Shown here in pieces: positions 1 to 8,557 of a DNA stretch of 64,000 nt (position 1 is the first letter of the stretch; the number at the start of each line of letters is the position of its first letter). The notes beneath the pieces are model-generated. The model was given only the letters and a program-made list of their open reading frames with translations. It searched no databases and was not told where the DNA came from. The position numbers and the translations under genes are program-made. The stretch is from an uncultured Cyclobacteriaceae bacterium (GTDB taxonomy: Bacteria > Bacteroidota > Bacteroidia > Cytophagales > Cyclobacteriaceae), in the NCBI GenBank assembly GCA_905479015.1, contig CAJQKV010000014.1:62001-126000 (forward strand), in the 5' to 3' direction.

Positions 1-425
1 AAACCATTGCATCAAACAAATCAACAGTCAATAAGGACTGGGTGATCATCGATGCAAGTCACAAAGTATTAGGAAGATTGGCCAGCGAAGTAAGTAAAAT
101 TATTAGGGGCAAACACAAACCTTCATTTTCTGCACATGTCGATTGTGGAGATAACGTCATTGTTATCAACGCAGACAAAATCCGACTCACCGGTAAAAAA
201 TGGACGGATAAATTGTATATACGTCATACAGGATATCCAGGGGGTCAACGAAAGCAAACTTCTAAAGAGCTCTACCAAAAATCGTCAACTCTTTTGATAG
301 AAAGCGCGGTACGTGGTATGCTTCCCAGAAATCGATTAGGAAGGCAACTATTTAAAAATCTTTACGCTTATGTGGGCACTGAACACCCGCATGAGGCTCA
401 AAAACCAAAAGAAGTCAAAATATAA
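1..425 (+). CDS. rplM: 50S ribosomal protein L13, 5' end outside the window
   Basis: Large-subunit protein L13, an early-assembly 23S rRNA binder. The frame is open from base 3 and reads a typical L13 N-terminus (KSTVNKDWV before IIDASHKVLGRLAS), so the GTG at base 42 is an internal Val codon and the true start lies upstream. Family hallmarks seen are VDCGDNVIVINADKI, TGYPGGQR and AVRGMLPRN. The C-terminus ends at about the usual place for the family. It is followed five bases later by rpsI, the standard rplM-rpsI pairing, so both are surely cotranscribed. Confidence 0.96.
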   Translation, partial: TIASNKSTVNKDWVIIDASHKVLGRLASEVSKIIRGKHKPSFSAHVDCGDNVIVINADKIRLTGKKWTDKLYIRHTGYPGGQRKQTSKELYQKSSTLLIESAVRGMLPRNRLGRQLFKNLYAYVGTEHPHEAQKPKEVKI

Positions 426-430
426 TTTGA

Positions 431-817
431 ATGGAAGTAATCAAAACAATTGGTAGACGAAAAACTGCCGTAGCTCGTGCCTACTTGTCGAGTGGAAAAG
501 GAGAAATCAAAGTCAACAATCGTGATTTTAAGGAATATTTCCCATCAGAAGTACTTCAAATCATTGTTAAGCAGCCTTTAGTGACTACAGAGCAAAACGA
601 TAATTTTAATATCAGCATCAATGTTTTTGGTGGTGGACTTTCAGGTCAGGCTGAAGCCATTAGGCTCAGTATCGCTCGTGCTTTGGTTGAGTTAGATCAA
701 GAAAGCAGACCTGCCTTAAAAGCAGAAGGATTTCTTACAAGAGACTCAAGAATGGTTGAACGTAAGAAATACGGACGTAGAAAGGCAAGAAGAGCATTTC
801 AGTTTAGTAAACGATAA
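431..817 (+). CDS. rpsI: 30S ribosomal protein S9
   Basis: Small-subunit protein S9, whose C-terminal tail reaches the P-site tRNA. The 128-residue length is normal. The N-terminal IGRRKTAVARAYL and the basic C-terminal run ending GRRKARRAFQFSKR are diagnostic; the terminal Lys-Arg that contacts tRNA is present. The start is the ATG five bases after the rplM stop, and rpsB follows 15 bases downstream, giving a ribosomal protein operon. Confidence 0.98.
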   Translation: MEVIKTIGRRKTAVARAYLSSGKGEIKVNNRDFKEYFPSEVLQIIVKQPLVTTEQNDNFNISINVFGGGLSGQAEAIRLSIARALVELDQESRPALKAEGFLTRDSRMVERKKYGRRKARRAFQFSKR

Positions 818-832
818 GTTTATAATTAAAAA

Positions 833-1597
833 ATGGCAAAAATTACAACAAAAGAATTGTTGGATGCTGGCGTCCACTTTGGACACCTCACTCGTAAATG
901 GGATCCTCAAATGGCTCCCTTCATATTTATGGAGAAGAACGGCATTCACATCATTGACCTTAACAAGTCACTTAAGCACCTTGAAGAGGCTGCTGCTGCA
1001 CTACAAGGCGTCGTGCGGTCTGGACGTAAGGTAATGTTCGTAGCTACCAAAAAGCAAGCGAAAGAGGTCGTAGAAGAACAGGCTAAAAAATTAAAAATGC
1101 CTTACGTGACCGAAAGGTGGCTTGGAGGTATGCTAACTAACTTCGCTACGATCAGAAAGTCATTGAAAAAAATGACCTCAATAGATAAGTTGCTCAAAGA
1201 AGATGCGTATAACAACCTCGCCAAACGTGAAAAGCTCATGCTTTCTAGGGAGCGAGCTAAATTAGAACGTGTACTTGGTGGTATCGCTGATCTCAATAGA
1301 TTGCCTGCTGCCCTTTTTGTAGTAGACATCAAACGTGAGCACATCGCCATTGCAGAAGCACAGAAACTAAATATCCCGGTCTTCGCCATGGTGGATACCA
1401 ACTCCAATCCAAATGAAGTTGATTATCCCATCCCTGCAAATGATGATGCTTTCAAATCTATCTCCTTAATCACTGATTACATTAGTAATGCAATGGAAGA
1501 AGGACTTGGTGAAAGAAAGAAAGAAAAAGAAGATTCTAAGATTGCTGAAGAAGCCAAAAGGCAGAAAGCCGAAGAGGTTGTAGAAAAGAAGGACTAA
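833..1597 (+). CDS. rpsB: 30S ribosomal protein S2
   Basis: Small-subunit protein S2, bound late in assembly and needed for S1 or bS21 docking. 254 residues. The start MAKITTKELLDAGVHFGHLT and the internal VTERWLGGMLTNFATI and DTNSNPNEVDYPIPANDDA are family signatures. The C-terminal 30 or so residues are a charged Lys/Glu-rich tail, common in Bacteroidota S2. It is separated from tsf by a strong hairpin, so expression of tsf may be partly uncoupled from rpsB. Confidence 0.98.
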   Translation: MAKITTKELLDAGVHFGHLTRKWDPQMAPFIFMEKNGIHIIDLNKSLKHLEEAAAALQGVVRSGRKVMFVATKKQAKEVVEEQAKKLKMPYVTERWLGGMLTNFATIRKSLKKMTSIDKLLKEDAYNNLAKREKLMLSRERAKLERVLGGIADLNRLPAALFVVDIKREHIAIAEAQKLNIPVFAMVDTNSNPNEVDYPIPANDDAFKSISLITDYISNAMEEGLGERKKEKEDSKIAEEAKRQKAEEVVEKKD

Positions 1598-1640
1598 CCA
1601 CTCAAATTCTTACAGCTTAACAAGAATTTAATCAAATATT

Positions 1641-1676
1641 AAAATTGAACATCAACACAAATGATGTTCAATTTTT
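1641..1676 (+). terminator. Terminator or attenuator between rpsB and tsf
   Basis: Inverted repeat AAAATTGAACATC / GATGTTCAATTTT separated by about nine bases and running into a T tract. It stands 40 bases after the rpsB stop and about 40 bases before the true tsf start. It looks like an intrinsic terminator; partial readthrough would set the ratio of ribosomal proteins to EF-Ts. Confidence 0.7.
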
Positions 1677-1714
1677 GTTTAAAAGAATTTATAATTATCA
1701 TAAATAATAATAAA

Positions 1715-2545
1715 ATGGCAATTAGCGCTCAAGAAGTAAATAAGCTCAGGCAAATGACCGGTTCAGGTATGATGGACTGTAAAAAAGCATTGGTAGAAGC
1801 CGATGGTGATTTTGACAAAGCAATTGAATTTTTAAGAAAAAAAGGTCAAAAGGTCTCTGCCTCAAGAGCAGATCGAGAAACCTCTGAAGGTATTATTTTC
1901 ACTAAGACCAGCGAAGATGGTTCCAAAGGAGTTTTGGTTGCCTTTACCTGTGAAACTGATTTTGTAGCCAAGAATGATGCATTTATAGCATTAGGAGAAG
2001 AGATTTTAGCTTGTGCATTTGACCACGAACCGGCAGACATCGATGCCTTGAAAGCTCACAAGATGGGTGAACTCACCCTTGGTGAAAAAATAATTGAAAA
2101 TACGGGTAAAATTGGAGAGAAGCTAGAAATCAGCTCTTACGAAATATTGAAGTCAGAAGGAGTGGTCTCCTACATCCATTCAAACAAAAAGCTGGGAGTA
2201 TTGGTAGGCCTGGGTCATACCAATGGAGCTGCTATTGAAGATGCGGGTCGAGATGTCGCCATGCAAATCGCAGCTATGAATCCTGTAGCGGTGAATAAAG
2301 ACAGCGTCGATCCTTCAATTATAGAAAAGGAAATTGAAATTGGTAAAGACCAAGCACGACAGGAAGGAAAGCCAGAAGCCATCATTGAAAAAATTGCAAT
2401 GGGAAAACTGAATAAATTCTTTAGTGAAAATACACTCATGGGACAAAAATTTGTGAAGGATAATTCTATGACCATCGCTCAATACTTAGATAATGTTTCT
2501 AAGGGGATGACCGTAACTGAATTCAAAAGAATCACCATAGGATAA
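1715..2545 (+). CDS. tsf: Translation elongation factor Ts
   Basis: Nucleotide exchange factor for EF-Tu. The start chosen is the internal ATG giving MAISAQEVNKLRQMTGSGMMDCK, which matches the family; an upstream in-frame ATG at 1661 would lie inside the preceding hairpin and add 18 Asn/Ile-rich residues not seen in EF-Ts. From this start the protein is 276 residues, normal for Bacteroidota. The UBA-like N-terminal domain (CKKALVEADGDFDKAIEFLRKKG) and the EF-Tu contact motif TDFVAKN are present. Confidence 0.97.
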   Translation: MAISAQEVNKLRQMTGSGMMDCKKALVEADGDFDKAIEFLRKKGQKVSASRADRETSEGIIFTKTSEDGSKGVLVAFTCETDFVAKNDAFIALGEEILACAFDHEPADIDALKAHKMGELTLGEKIIENTGKIGEKLEISSYEILKSEGVVSYIHSNKKLGVLVGLGHTNGAAIEDAGRDVAMQIAAMNPVAVNKDSVDPSIIEKEIEIGKDQARQEGKPEAIIEKIAMGKLNKFFSENTLMGQKFVKDNSMTIAQYLDNVSKGMTVTEFKRITIG

Positions 2546-2561
2546 ATCTTTTAAAACAATT

Positions 2562-2598
2562 AAAAAAAAGTTATTCATTAATTGGGTGACCTTTTTTT
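2562..2598 (+). terminator. Probable terminator after tsf
   Basis: An A-rich arm followed by GTTATTCA, a short loop, TGGGTGAC and a run of seven T. The stem contains G-U pairs and one mismatch, so it is weaker than the others in the window, but position and T tract fit the end of the ribosomal operon. Confidence 0.4.
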
Positions 2599-2722
2599 AT
2601 GTAGCAGTCGTCGAAGTAAATTGCCCCAATACGGAAACTCACCTTTCGAGTACACAGCTCGCAATGATTGAAAAATGGCCCTATATCAAATGGCGTTTAT
2701 GGTACTCAGTTAATTAATCCCA

Positions 2723-3682
2723 TCAATTTCTTCCATGACTCCCATCTCTTATCAACAAAGAATCTATTCGCCTTTTTATAATCTTATTGTCCTCGAGAAT
2801 CAATTTATTCAGTGTAGGCTGACCACCATCTACCCAGCAGGTAAACCATAAATCGGCAATTAATTTAATTGATGCCCGCATTTTTCGTTCTACCATTCCT
2901 TGTAACCGTTGATGGTAGGCCTCAGAAAATTCATATGAATAAACTTTAACCGTCTGGTTCCCCCTTACCTCAAAGCTGTATTTCTTAGTTGGAGAAAATT
3001 CTTGACTAATTTGAGCTTCGAAAATCAATACCGAATCTAGGGCCAAATGTGCATTGGCTACGGCATTCCAAGCGGCATCATTGACGTTCTCGATATATTC
3101 TGCCTTTCCTACAAACAAATCATATTGCTGGTCAAATAATTCTGGCAGGCGAGATTCCCAGAATCCATGGATACCCCTCTGATTTGTCTTTTGACCGTTA
3201 TAATTGCTGGTCGTGTGCAAGGGTACGTGCGCATCTCCAACATAATGACCTAAATCCGCCGATATTTTTAAAATTTGGTCGGCATCCTGATTTAAAAACG
3301 CCTGTGTTAAATAATATTTTACCCGCACCATATGCCAAGGTACGATCCCGTGCTCTGTTAAAGTACTGTCCCCATACTGCTCAATCGCTTCTTGCCATTT
3401 TTCAGGTAGTTGAGCTAAGGGATCACTTCCATATGCATCTAAATCAATAAAATGCCTGGGACCTTCATTTTCATTTATATATCGCCGCTTATCTGGATTC
3501 ACCGATCTTTCAATAATCGTACTCATATGATGTTTATAAAATCCAATCATTTCAGGTGGTAGCGAAAAAATAGCAATCTCATTTATTTTTTTATGTGCGT
3601 GAAATCCCCATTCGGCCTTCCTATTGGGCTCAAGATGTGTGGAGAAGAATATTAAAAGTAAAGGATATAATAAAAAATGCAT
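2723..3682 (-). CDS. S1/P1-type nuclease (zinc-dependent), secreted
   Basis: Likely periplasmic or secreted zinc nuclease of the S1/P1 (phospholipase C/P1) fold, hydrolysing single-stranded nucleic acid or phosphate esters. A hydrophobic signal peptide occupies about residues 1-16. Trp25 and His30 reproduce the Trp1/His6 spacing of mature P1 nuclease, and HYVGDAHVPLH reproduces the His-x3-Asp-x5-His zinc set. The last pair appears as HGFWE, where P1 has His...Asp, so one ligand would be Glu. 319 residues, slightly above the fungal enzymes. Single gene, divergent from rpsT, with which it shares the upstream region. Confidence 0.88.
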   Translation of the reverse strand: MHFLLYPLLLIFFSTHLEPNRKAEWGFHAHKKINEIAIFSLPPEMIGFYKHHMSTIIERSVNPDKRRYINENEGPRHFIDLDAYGSDPLAQLPEKWQEAIEQYGDSTLTEHGIVPWHMVRVKYYLTQAFLNQDADQILKISADLGHYVGDAHVPLHTTSNYNGQKTNQRGIHGFWESRLPELFDQQYDLFVGKAEYIENVNDAAWNAVANAHLALDSVLIFEAQISQEFSPTKKYSFEVRGNQTVKVYSYEFSEAYHQRLQGMVERKMRASIKLIADLWFTCWVDGGQPTLNKLILEDNKIIKRRIDSLLIRDGSHGRN

Positions 3683-3731
3683 GAAAGTAAATATAGCTGT
3701 TCAGAACAAATACTTATAAATCTATTTGGCT

Positions 3732-3761
3732 TTTGTTTTTTCAATAAAAAGCCTAACTTTG
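3732..3761 (+). promoter_or_regulatory. Bacteroidota-type promoter of rpsT
   Basis: TTTG at 3732-3735 and TAACTTTG at 3754-3761, 18 bases apart, an excellent match to the TTTG / TAnnTTTG sigma factor consensus of this phylum. It lies 30 bases before the rpsT ATG, which also rules out the longer in-frame start at 3677. Confidence 0.8.
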
Positions 3762-3790
3762 CAGTCCTTCAACAGAACAAGGTAATAGAA

Positions 3791-4042
3791 ATGGCAAATC
3801 ACAAGTCGGCAAAAAAGAGAATAAAGTCAAGCGAAGTCAAAAGGCTCAGAAATCGTTATCAACATAAAACGACACGAACTTATCTAAAAAAGCTTCGTGA
3901 ATCAACGGACAAAGTTGAGGCTGAAAAATTATTAAAAGAAGTGACCAGCATGCTAGACAAGCTGTCAAAGAGAAACATCATACATAAGAAAAAAGCAGCT
4001 AATTTAAAGTCAAGCTTGACCAAGCAAGTAGCTACTCTTTAA
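3791..4042 (+). CDS. rpsT: 30S ribosomal protein S20
   Basis: Small-subunit protein S20, a three-helix 16S rRNA binder. The start is the ATG giving MANHKSAKKRIKSSEVKR, the canonical S20 N-terminus; 83 residues is normal. A longer in-frame reading would begin upstream of the promoter. Strongly basic (Lys/Arg) throughout, as expected. Monocistronic: own promoter upstream and a perfect intrinsic terminator 18 bases after the stop. Confidence 0.97.
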   Translation: MANHKSAKKRIKSSEVKRLRNRYQHKTTRTYLKKLRESTDKVEAEKLLKEVTSMLDKLSKRNIIHKKKAANLKSSLTKQVATL

Positions 4043-4060
4043 AAAAAAACTAATGAAAAC

Positions 4061-4090
4061 AAAAAAGCCTCGATATATCGAGGCTTTTTT
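4061..4090 (+). terminator. Intrinsic terminator of rpsT
   Basis: AAAAAAGCCTCGAT / ATCGAGGCTTTTTT perfect hairpin with A tract before and T tract after, 18 bases past the rpsT stop. It could also work in the opposite direction. Confidence 0.92.
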
Positions 4091-4110
4091 GTTGTAAATT
4101 TATTTGACTT

Positions 4111-4821
4111 ATGTCAAGTAACGTTTCATATCAATCTTCATTAAATATTAAAAATTGGCCCGAAGAAGACCGCCCTCGGGAAAAATTATTAAGTAAAGGC
4201 CCTTCAATATTAACGAATGCTGAATTATTAGGGATTTTGTTGGGCTCCGGATACCAAGCACAATCTGCTGTAGGCCTTGCCAAAAACATTTTGACCTTGG
4301 TAAATAATGACCTCCATCAATTGGCGCAATTATCAGTAAACGATCTGATAAAATTTAAAGGAGTAGGACATGCCAAGGCCATAAATATCATCAGCGCCCT
4401 TGAATTAGGCCGGAGACGAGATGAATTCAAACTCAAATCAAACAAAATAATCACCTGCTCCAAGGATATTTATGAATTCATGCGTGCCGAAATGATGGAC
4501 ATTCAACATGAAGAGTTTTGGATTATTTTATTGAAAAGAAATAATGAAGTCATTGCCAAGAAGCAGATATCTAAAGGTGGGATCTCAGGAACCTTAGTGG
4601 ATCCTAAAATCGTTTTCAAGCATGCGCTCGATGGGCATGCAAGTTCCCTAATATTGATTCATAACCATCCCTCGGGAAATATGAGTGCTTCTCAAGCAGA
4701 CATTAACTTGACAAAAAAACTTAAAAAAGCAGGAGATTTACTTGATATTTCTATCATTGATCACATCATATATACCCATGCTGGATATTATAGCTTTGTA
4801 GATCATTCCTTAGTTTTTTAA
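4111..4821 (+). CDS. radC: RadC family (UPF0758) JAB-domain protein
   Basis: Member of the RadC family; despite the name, its role in DNA repair is doubtful and the family function is unsettled. 236 residues, full length. N-terminal helix-hairpin-helix region (LIKFKGVGHAKAINIISALELGRR) is followed by a JAB/MPN metalloprotease-like domain with the complete zinc motif HNHPSGNMSASQAD (His-x-His-Pro-x7-Ser-x2-Asp). Begins 20 bases after the rpsT terminator and is followed 12 bases later by the DUF1684 gene. Confidence 0.93.
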   Translation: MSSNVSYQSSLNIKNWPEEDRPREKLLSKGPSILTNAELLGILLGSGYQAQSAVGLAKNILTLVNNDLHQLAQLSVNDLIKFKGVGHAKAINIISALELGRRRDEFKLKSNKIITCSKDIYEFMRAEMMDIQHEEFWIILLKRNNEVIAKKQISKGGISGTLVDPKIVFKHALDGHASSLILIHNHPSGNMSASQADINLTKKLKKAGDLLDISIIDHIIYTHAGYYSFVDHSLVF

Positions 4822-4833
4822 CCACTGCTCACA

Positions 4834-5442
4834 ATGAAAAAAATAATTTGGCTCTTAATCCCAATACTCTTACTGCTTCTTTTTTATTCATTTTCGGATA
4901 ATGAAACTGACGAAAATTATCTTTCAGTAATTGAAAAAGAAATTAGTAATAGGCATAAATATTTAGCTTTCAATGAGGCTTCCCCCTTCAAGCAGTTTGA
5001 TGTCGTTTACAAAAAGCCCAGCTACTATCCTATTGATAAAAAATATAAAGTCAATGCCTCAGTAGAAAGAATCCAAGAACGTCAAATCGTGGTTTTAAAT
5101 GCGAGCAATGGTGAGCCAGAGAGATATCAAAAATTTGCTTGGTTGAAATTCTCATTAGATGGGCAATTATTAAGGTTACTCGTACTTAAACCTGTAGGTT
5201 TCGGCGCTGATAAAACCCTCTTCTGCGGCTTTGCAGATGATACCAGCAGCAAGGGTAGTTATGGGGGTGGGCGCTATTTAGATGTCACCATAGGAAAATC
5301 AAATAAAACGAGCCTTGACTTCAATTTAGCCTACAATCCCTATTGCGCCTACATTGATGAATACATCTGCCCACTTCCTCCGACCGAAAATATTCTTGCC
5401 ATAGCCATAGAAGCGGGTGAACGAGCATATAAAATTGAATAG
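4834..5442 (+). CDS. DUF1684 domain protein, membrane-anchored
   Basis: 202 residues. An N-terminal hydrophobic segment (about 3-20) without a lipobox Cys suggests a signal anchor or signal peptide. The rest matches the DUF1684 family: an early YKKPSYYPIDKKYKVNA strand region and the C-terminal signature NLAYNPYCAYIDEYICPLPPTEN followed by AIEAGERAY. The function of the family is not established; it is often found in Bacteroidota and Actinobacteria. Twelve bases after radC, so probably the same transcript. Confidence 0.82.
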   Translation: MKKIIWLLIPILLLLLFYSFSDNETDENYLSVIEKEISNRHKYLAFNEASPFKQFDVVYKKPSYYPIDKKYKVNASVERIQERQIVVLNASNGEPERYQKFAWLKFSLDGQLLRLLVLKPVGFGADKTLFCGFADDTSSKGSYGGGRYLDVTIGKSNKTSLDFNLAYNPYCAYIDEYICPLPPTENILAIAIEAGERAYKIE

Positions 5443-5469
5443 TTAGCCCATTTTAATGCCAACACTTTA

Positions 5470-5477
5470 TATTTTTG
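5470..5477 (+). promoter_or_regulatory. Possible -7 element upstream of pheT
   Basis: TATTTTTG matches TAnnTTTG in the 63-base gap before pheT, 29 bases from its ATG. No good TTTG element is found at the expected distance upstream, so support is partial. Confidence 0.4.
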
Positions 5478-5505
5478 TACCCAAGCTCAAAAAGGAGCCA
5501 TAAAT

Positions 5506-7914
5506 ATGAAAATTTCGCACAACTGGCTCACTCATTTTATTGAACTTCCTGAAACTCCGGAAACCATTTCTGAGATCCTAACGCAAACGGGCCTAGAAGT
5601 GGAGTCCGTCTCAAAAATTGAAAAAATAAAAGGGGGACTTAAAGGCTTAATCATAGGAGAAGTTATGAGCTGCACACAGCATCCCAATGCTGACAAATTA
5701 AAATTGACACAAGTGGATGTTGGATCAGATGATCTAATCAGTATCGTTTGTGGTGCCGCTAATATAAGCGCGGGACAAAAAGTAGCCGTTGCTCCTGTCG
5801 ACTGTTTGATCTACCCATTGAAAGGGGAACCCTTTCAAATAAAAAAAGCAAAGATACGCGGTGAAATTTCACAGGGTATGATTTGCGCCGAAGATGAAAT
5901 CGGCTTAGGTTCAAGTCATGAGGGCATCATAGTTTTAACAACCGATTATGCCAATGGTACCCCCCTAAATAAAATCTATGAAAGTGAGGAAGACATCGTT
6001 TATGAAATTGGCCTTACCCCCAATAGAGGAGATGCTACTTCTCATTTAGGAACGGCAAGAGATCTCAAAGCTTATTTGAATCGAAGCTTAACCCTACCTG
6101 TTCTTAAAGATTTTGATCTCAGTCATCCGAAAAATCCAATAAAAGTAACCGTTGAAGATCACGAGGGTGCTCTTAGGTATTCTGGGGTGACGCTACGAGG
6201 TATTCAGGTTTCCACATCACCAAATTGGCTCAAATGGAAGCTCAAAGCCATTGATTTAGAGCCCATCAACAATATAGTAGACATAACTAACTATGTCTTA
6301 CACAGCCTGGGACAGCCTATGCACGCTTTTGATGCCAGAGAAGTAGGAAGTTCAATTATCGTCAAGCGTTTGCCAACCGATACGCCTTTCATCACCTTAG
6401 ATGGTAAGGAAAGAAAGCTCAGTGATCAAGACTTAATGATCTGCAATACCGAGGGTGGCATGTGCCTTGCCGGGGTGTTTGGTGGCCAAAAATCTGGAGT
6501 TACTAATAAAACCACAGATATATTCTTGGAAAGTGCCTGCTTTTCTCCTGAATACGTGAGAAGCACCGCGCAGCGCCATGGGTTAAATACAGATGCTTCC
6601 TTTAGATTTGAGCGGAGTACAGACCCAGAGATGACCATTTTTGCTCTAAAGTACGCGACACAATTAATTCTTGAAATCGCAGGTGGGTACATCGCTTCTG
6701 ACTTTATAGATATCTACCCACATCCGGTAGCTACCAAGACCATCCCTACTGCCTTTCAAACCTTTGATAAACTCATTGGTGAAACAATAGATAAAGAACG
6801 CATTATAGACATCTTAAATAGCTTAGACATCAAGACCACCGATATTAATGCAACTACTTTTAATGCCCATGTTCCTCCTTATCGAAGTGAGGTAACCCGA
6901 GAGGCGGATTTAGTTGAGGAAGTCTTGCGTATATACGGAATCAACAATATTGCTTTCGATGACCACTTCTCTAGCGAATACCTTGCGGAATTCAATGAGA
7001 TAGAACCCTATAAATGGCAAGAGAAAATATCACATTTCTTGTCCGGCAAAGGTTATCAAGAGATTTTAACAAATTCCTTGACCAATAAGAAATACGAAGA
7101 TGATTTAAAACTAGCTAAAAATGAAGTTGTCGAAATCTTAAATCGATCCAGTGAGGATCTGGGCATACTTAAACCTACCCCTCTGTATACGGCACTGGAA
7201 TCTGTACGTTTTAATCTCAACAGGAAACAAGAAAGTCTTAAATTCTATGAGTTTAGTAAAACCTACGGCCGTAAACAGGGTCAATCAATCGAAAAAAACA
7301 ATCTGTGCTTGTTTCGCATTGGAAACAAACAAGAAGCATCATGGATGGATGAAACTACTCCTGTCACTTTTCATCACCTTTCTGGAGACATTGAAAATTT
7401 GATTCAAAAAAGTGGTAATCGGTCACCAAAATTGATTCCAACAACCTCTACCATTTTTGAGTATGGCATAGATCTTTATCTTCATGACAAGCTCATCGGT
7501 CATATTGGAAAACTAGCTTCCAAAATCACACAATATTTTGACATTAAAAGCACTGTTTTTTATGCTGAAGTTGATTGGGATTGTTTAGTAAAAAATGCTC
7601 AAAATATCGTCTCATTTCAAAAAATATCAAAGTATCCAGAGGTTCGTAGAGACCTATCTTTGGTCATCAAAAAGACGGTAAGCTATGATGAAATCAAGCA
7701 AATTGCTCAGTCAACTGAAAAGAAGTTATTATCCAAAATAAATGTATTCAGCATTTATGAAGGTGATAAAATTGGAAGTGAAAATAAAGCTTATGCCATC
7801 GCTTTTTATCTTCAAGATCAAGAAAAAACCTTAAACGATAAGCAAATTGATAAAATAATGAGTAAACTTATGTATCGATTTGAAAATGAATTAAATGCTG
7901 TAATTCGCAAATGA
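5506..7914 (+). CDS. pheT: Phenylalanyl-tRNA synthetase beta subunit
   Basis: Beta chain of the (alpha-beta)2 PheRS. 802 residues, full length. Domains in order: N-terminal catalytic-like part, a tRNA-binding OB fold about 40-150 (HPNADKLKLTQVDVG), B3/B4 editing domain about 210-390, B5 domain about 400-470, a pseudo-catalytic core and a C-terminal anticodon-binding FDX-ACB domain (SKYPEVRRDLSLVIKK). pheS is not adjacent in this window. The stop overlaps the next start by four bases, coupling it to the two division genes. Confidence 0.97.
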   Translation: MKISHNWLTHFIELPETPETISEILTQTGLEVESVSKIEKIKGGLKGLIIGEVMSCTQHPNADKLKLTQVDVGSDDLISIVCGAANISAGQKVAVAPVDCLIYPLKGEPFQIKKAKIRGEISQGMICAEDEIGLGSSHEGIIVLTTDYANGTPLNKIYESEEDIVYEIGLTPNRGDATSHLGTARDLKAYLNRSLTLPVLKDFDLSHPKNPIKVTVEDHEGALRYSGVTLRGIQVSTSPNWLKWKLKAIDLEPINNIVDITNYVLHSLGQPMHAFDAREVGSSIIVKRLPTDTPFITLDGKERKLSDQDLMICNTEGGMCLAGVFGGQKSGVTNKTTDIFLESACFSPEYVRSTAQRHGLNTDASFRFERSTDPEMTIFALKYATQLILEIAGGYIASDFIDIYPHPVATKTIPTAFQTFDKLIGETIDKERIIDILNSLDIKTTDINATTFNAHVPPYRSEVTREADLVEEVLRIYGINNIAFDDHFSSEYLAEFNEIEPYKWQEKISHFLSGKGYQEILTNSLTNKKYEDDLKLAKNEVVEILNRSSEDLGILKPTPLYTALESVRFNLNRKQESLKFYEFSKTYGRKQGQSIEKNNLCLFRIGNKQEASWMDETTPVTFHHLSGDIENLIQKSGNRSPKLIPTTSTIFEYGIDLYLHDKLIGHIGKLASKITQYFDIKSTVFYAEVDWDCLVKNAQNIVSFQKISKYPEVRRDLSLVIKKTVSYDEIKQIAQSTEKKLLSKINVFSIYEGDKIGSENKAYAIAFYLQDQEKTLNDKQIDKIMSKLMYRFENELNAVIRK

Positions 7915-8207
7915 GCCCTGAATCTTTAAATAACGAACTCAATAACCTCGAAAGAAGAATAAAACTCATCATTTCTGAACAAGTGAAGTTGAAAAATGAG
8001 GTGGAAATGTATCAAAATGAGAACCACCAGTTGAGAGAAAAAATCAGTCAAAAAGAACGTGAGTTAAATAATTTCCAAAATAAATTTAAGCTGAATCAAA
8101 TTGCAGATAATGCCATTGAAAGTGTGAATTCGGATGAGCTCAAAGAATTGCTTAATAAGTATATCATGGAAATCGATAAATGCATCCTGCATTTAAGCGA
8201 AGCTTAA
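7911..8207 (+). CDS. ZapB-like coiled-coil protein
   Basis: 98 residues, almost entirely predicted coiled coil: heptad-like Leu/Ile with Glu/Lys/Asn between about 5 and 70. Overlaps pheT by four bases and precedes zapA by ten, a pairing seen in Bacteroidota. By position and shape it probably plays a ZapB-like partner role to ZapA at the FtsZ ring. Sequence alone does not prove this; the protein has no catalytic motif. Confidence 0.65.
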   Translation: MSPESLNNELNNLERRIKLIISEQVKLKNEVEMYQNENHQLREKISQKERELNNFQNKFKLNQIADNAIESVNSDELKELLNKYIMEIDKCILHLSEA

Positions 8208-8217
8208 AAAAAATGAG

Positions 8218-8502
8218 ATGTCAGAACTTTCTATAAAATTAAGAATCGGAAATAGGGAATACCCCATGCGCATAAAGGCTGAGGATGAAGAACGAATCAG
8301 ACGTGCAGGGCGCATATTAAATGAAAAAGCACAAACCTACAAAGAAAGATTTGGTATAGATGATCAACAAGATTTATTGGCCATGGTAGCCTTTGACTGC
8401 CAAAATGAAAAAATGAAAGATGATGAAGGCAAAAATGAAGGGGATGCTTCAACTTTCGAGAAAATAAAAAGTCTAAATCAATTAATTTCAAATGCCTCAT
8501 AA
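8218..8502 (+). CDS. zapA: Cell division protein ZapA
   Basis: ZapA promotes bundling of FtsZ filaments at midcell. 94 residues. The N-terminal MSELSIKLRIGNREYPMRIKAE strand-turn region and the following helix with EERIRRAGRILNEKAQ and QDLLAMVAFDCQ are typical of the family. The tail after residue 70 is short and charged rather than a long coil; the upstream coiled-coil protein may supply that function. Ends at a strong terminator shared with icd. Confidence 0.9.
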   Translation: MSELSIKLRIGNREYPMRIKAEDEERIRRAGRILNEKAQTYKERFGIDDQQDLLAMVAFDCQNEKMKDDEGKNEGDASTFEKIKSLNQLISNAS

Positions 8503-8503
8503 T

Positions 8504-8536
8504 AAAAAAAGGGTCATGAATCATGACCCTTTTTTT
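8504..8536. terminator. Bidirectional terminator between zapA and icd
   Basis: A7-GGGTCAT / ATGACCC-T7 hairpin with A tract on one side and T tract on the other, sitting between two convergent genes. It serves zapA on the plus strand and icd on the minus strand. Confidence 0.93.
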
Positions 8537-8557
8537 ATTCTTGAAAAATAATAATTC

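Noticed and set aside
756-1034. 92-codon ORF across the rpsI/rpsB junction
   Set aside because: Overlaps two certain ribosomal protein genes in another frame.
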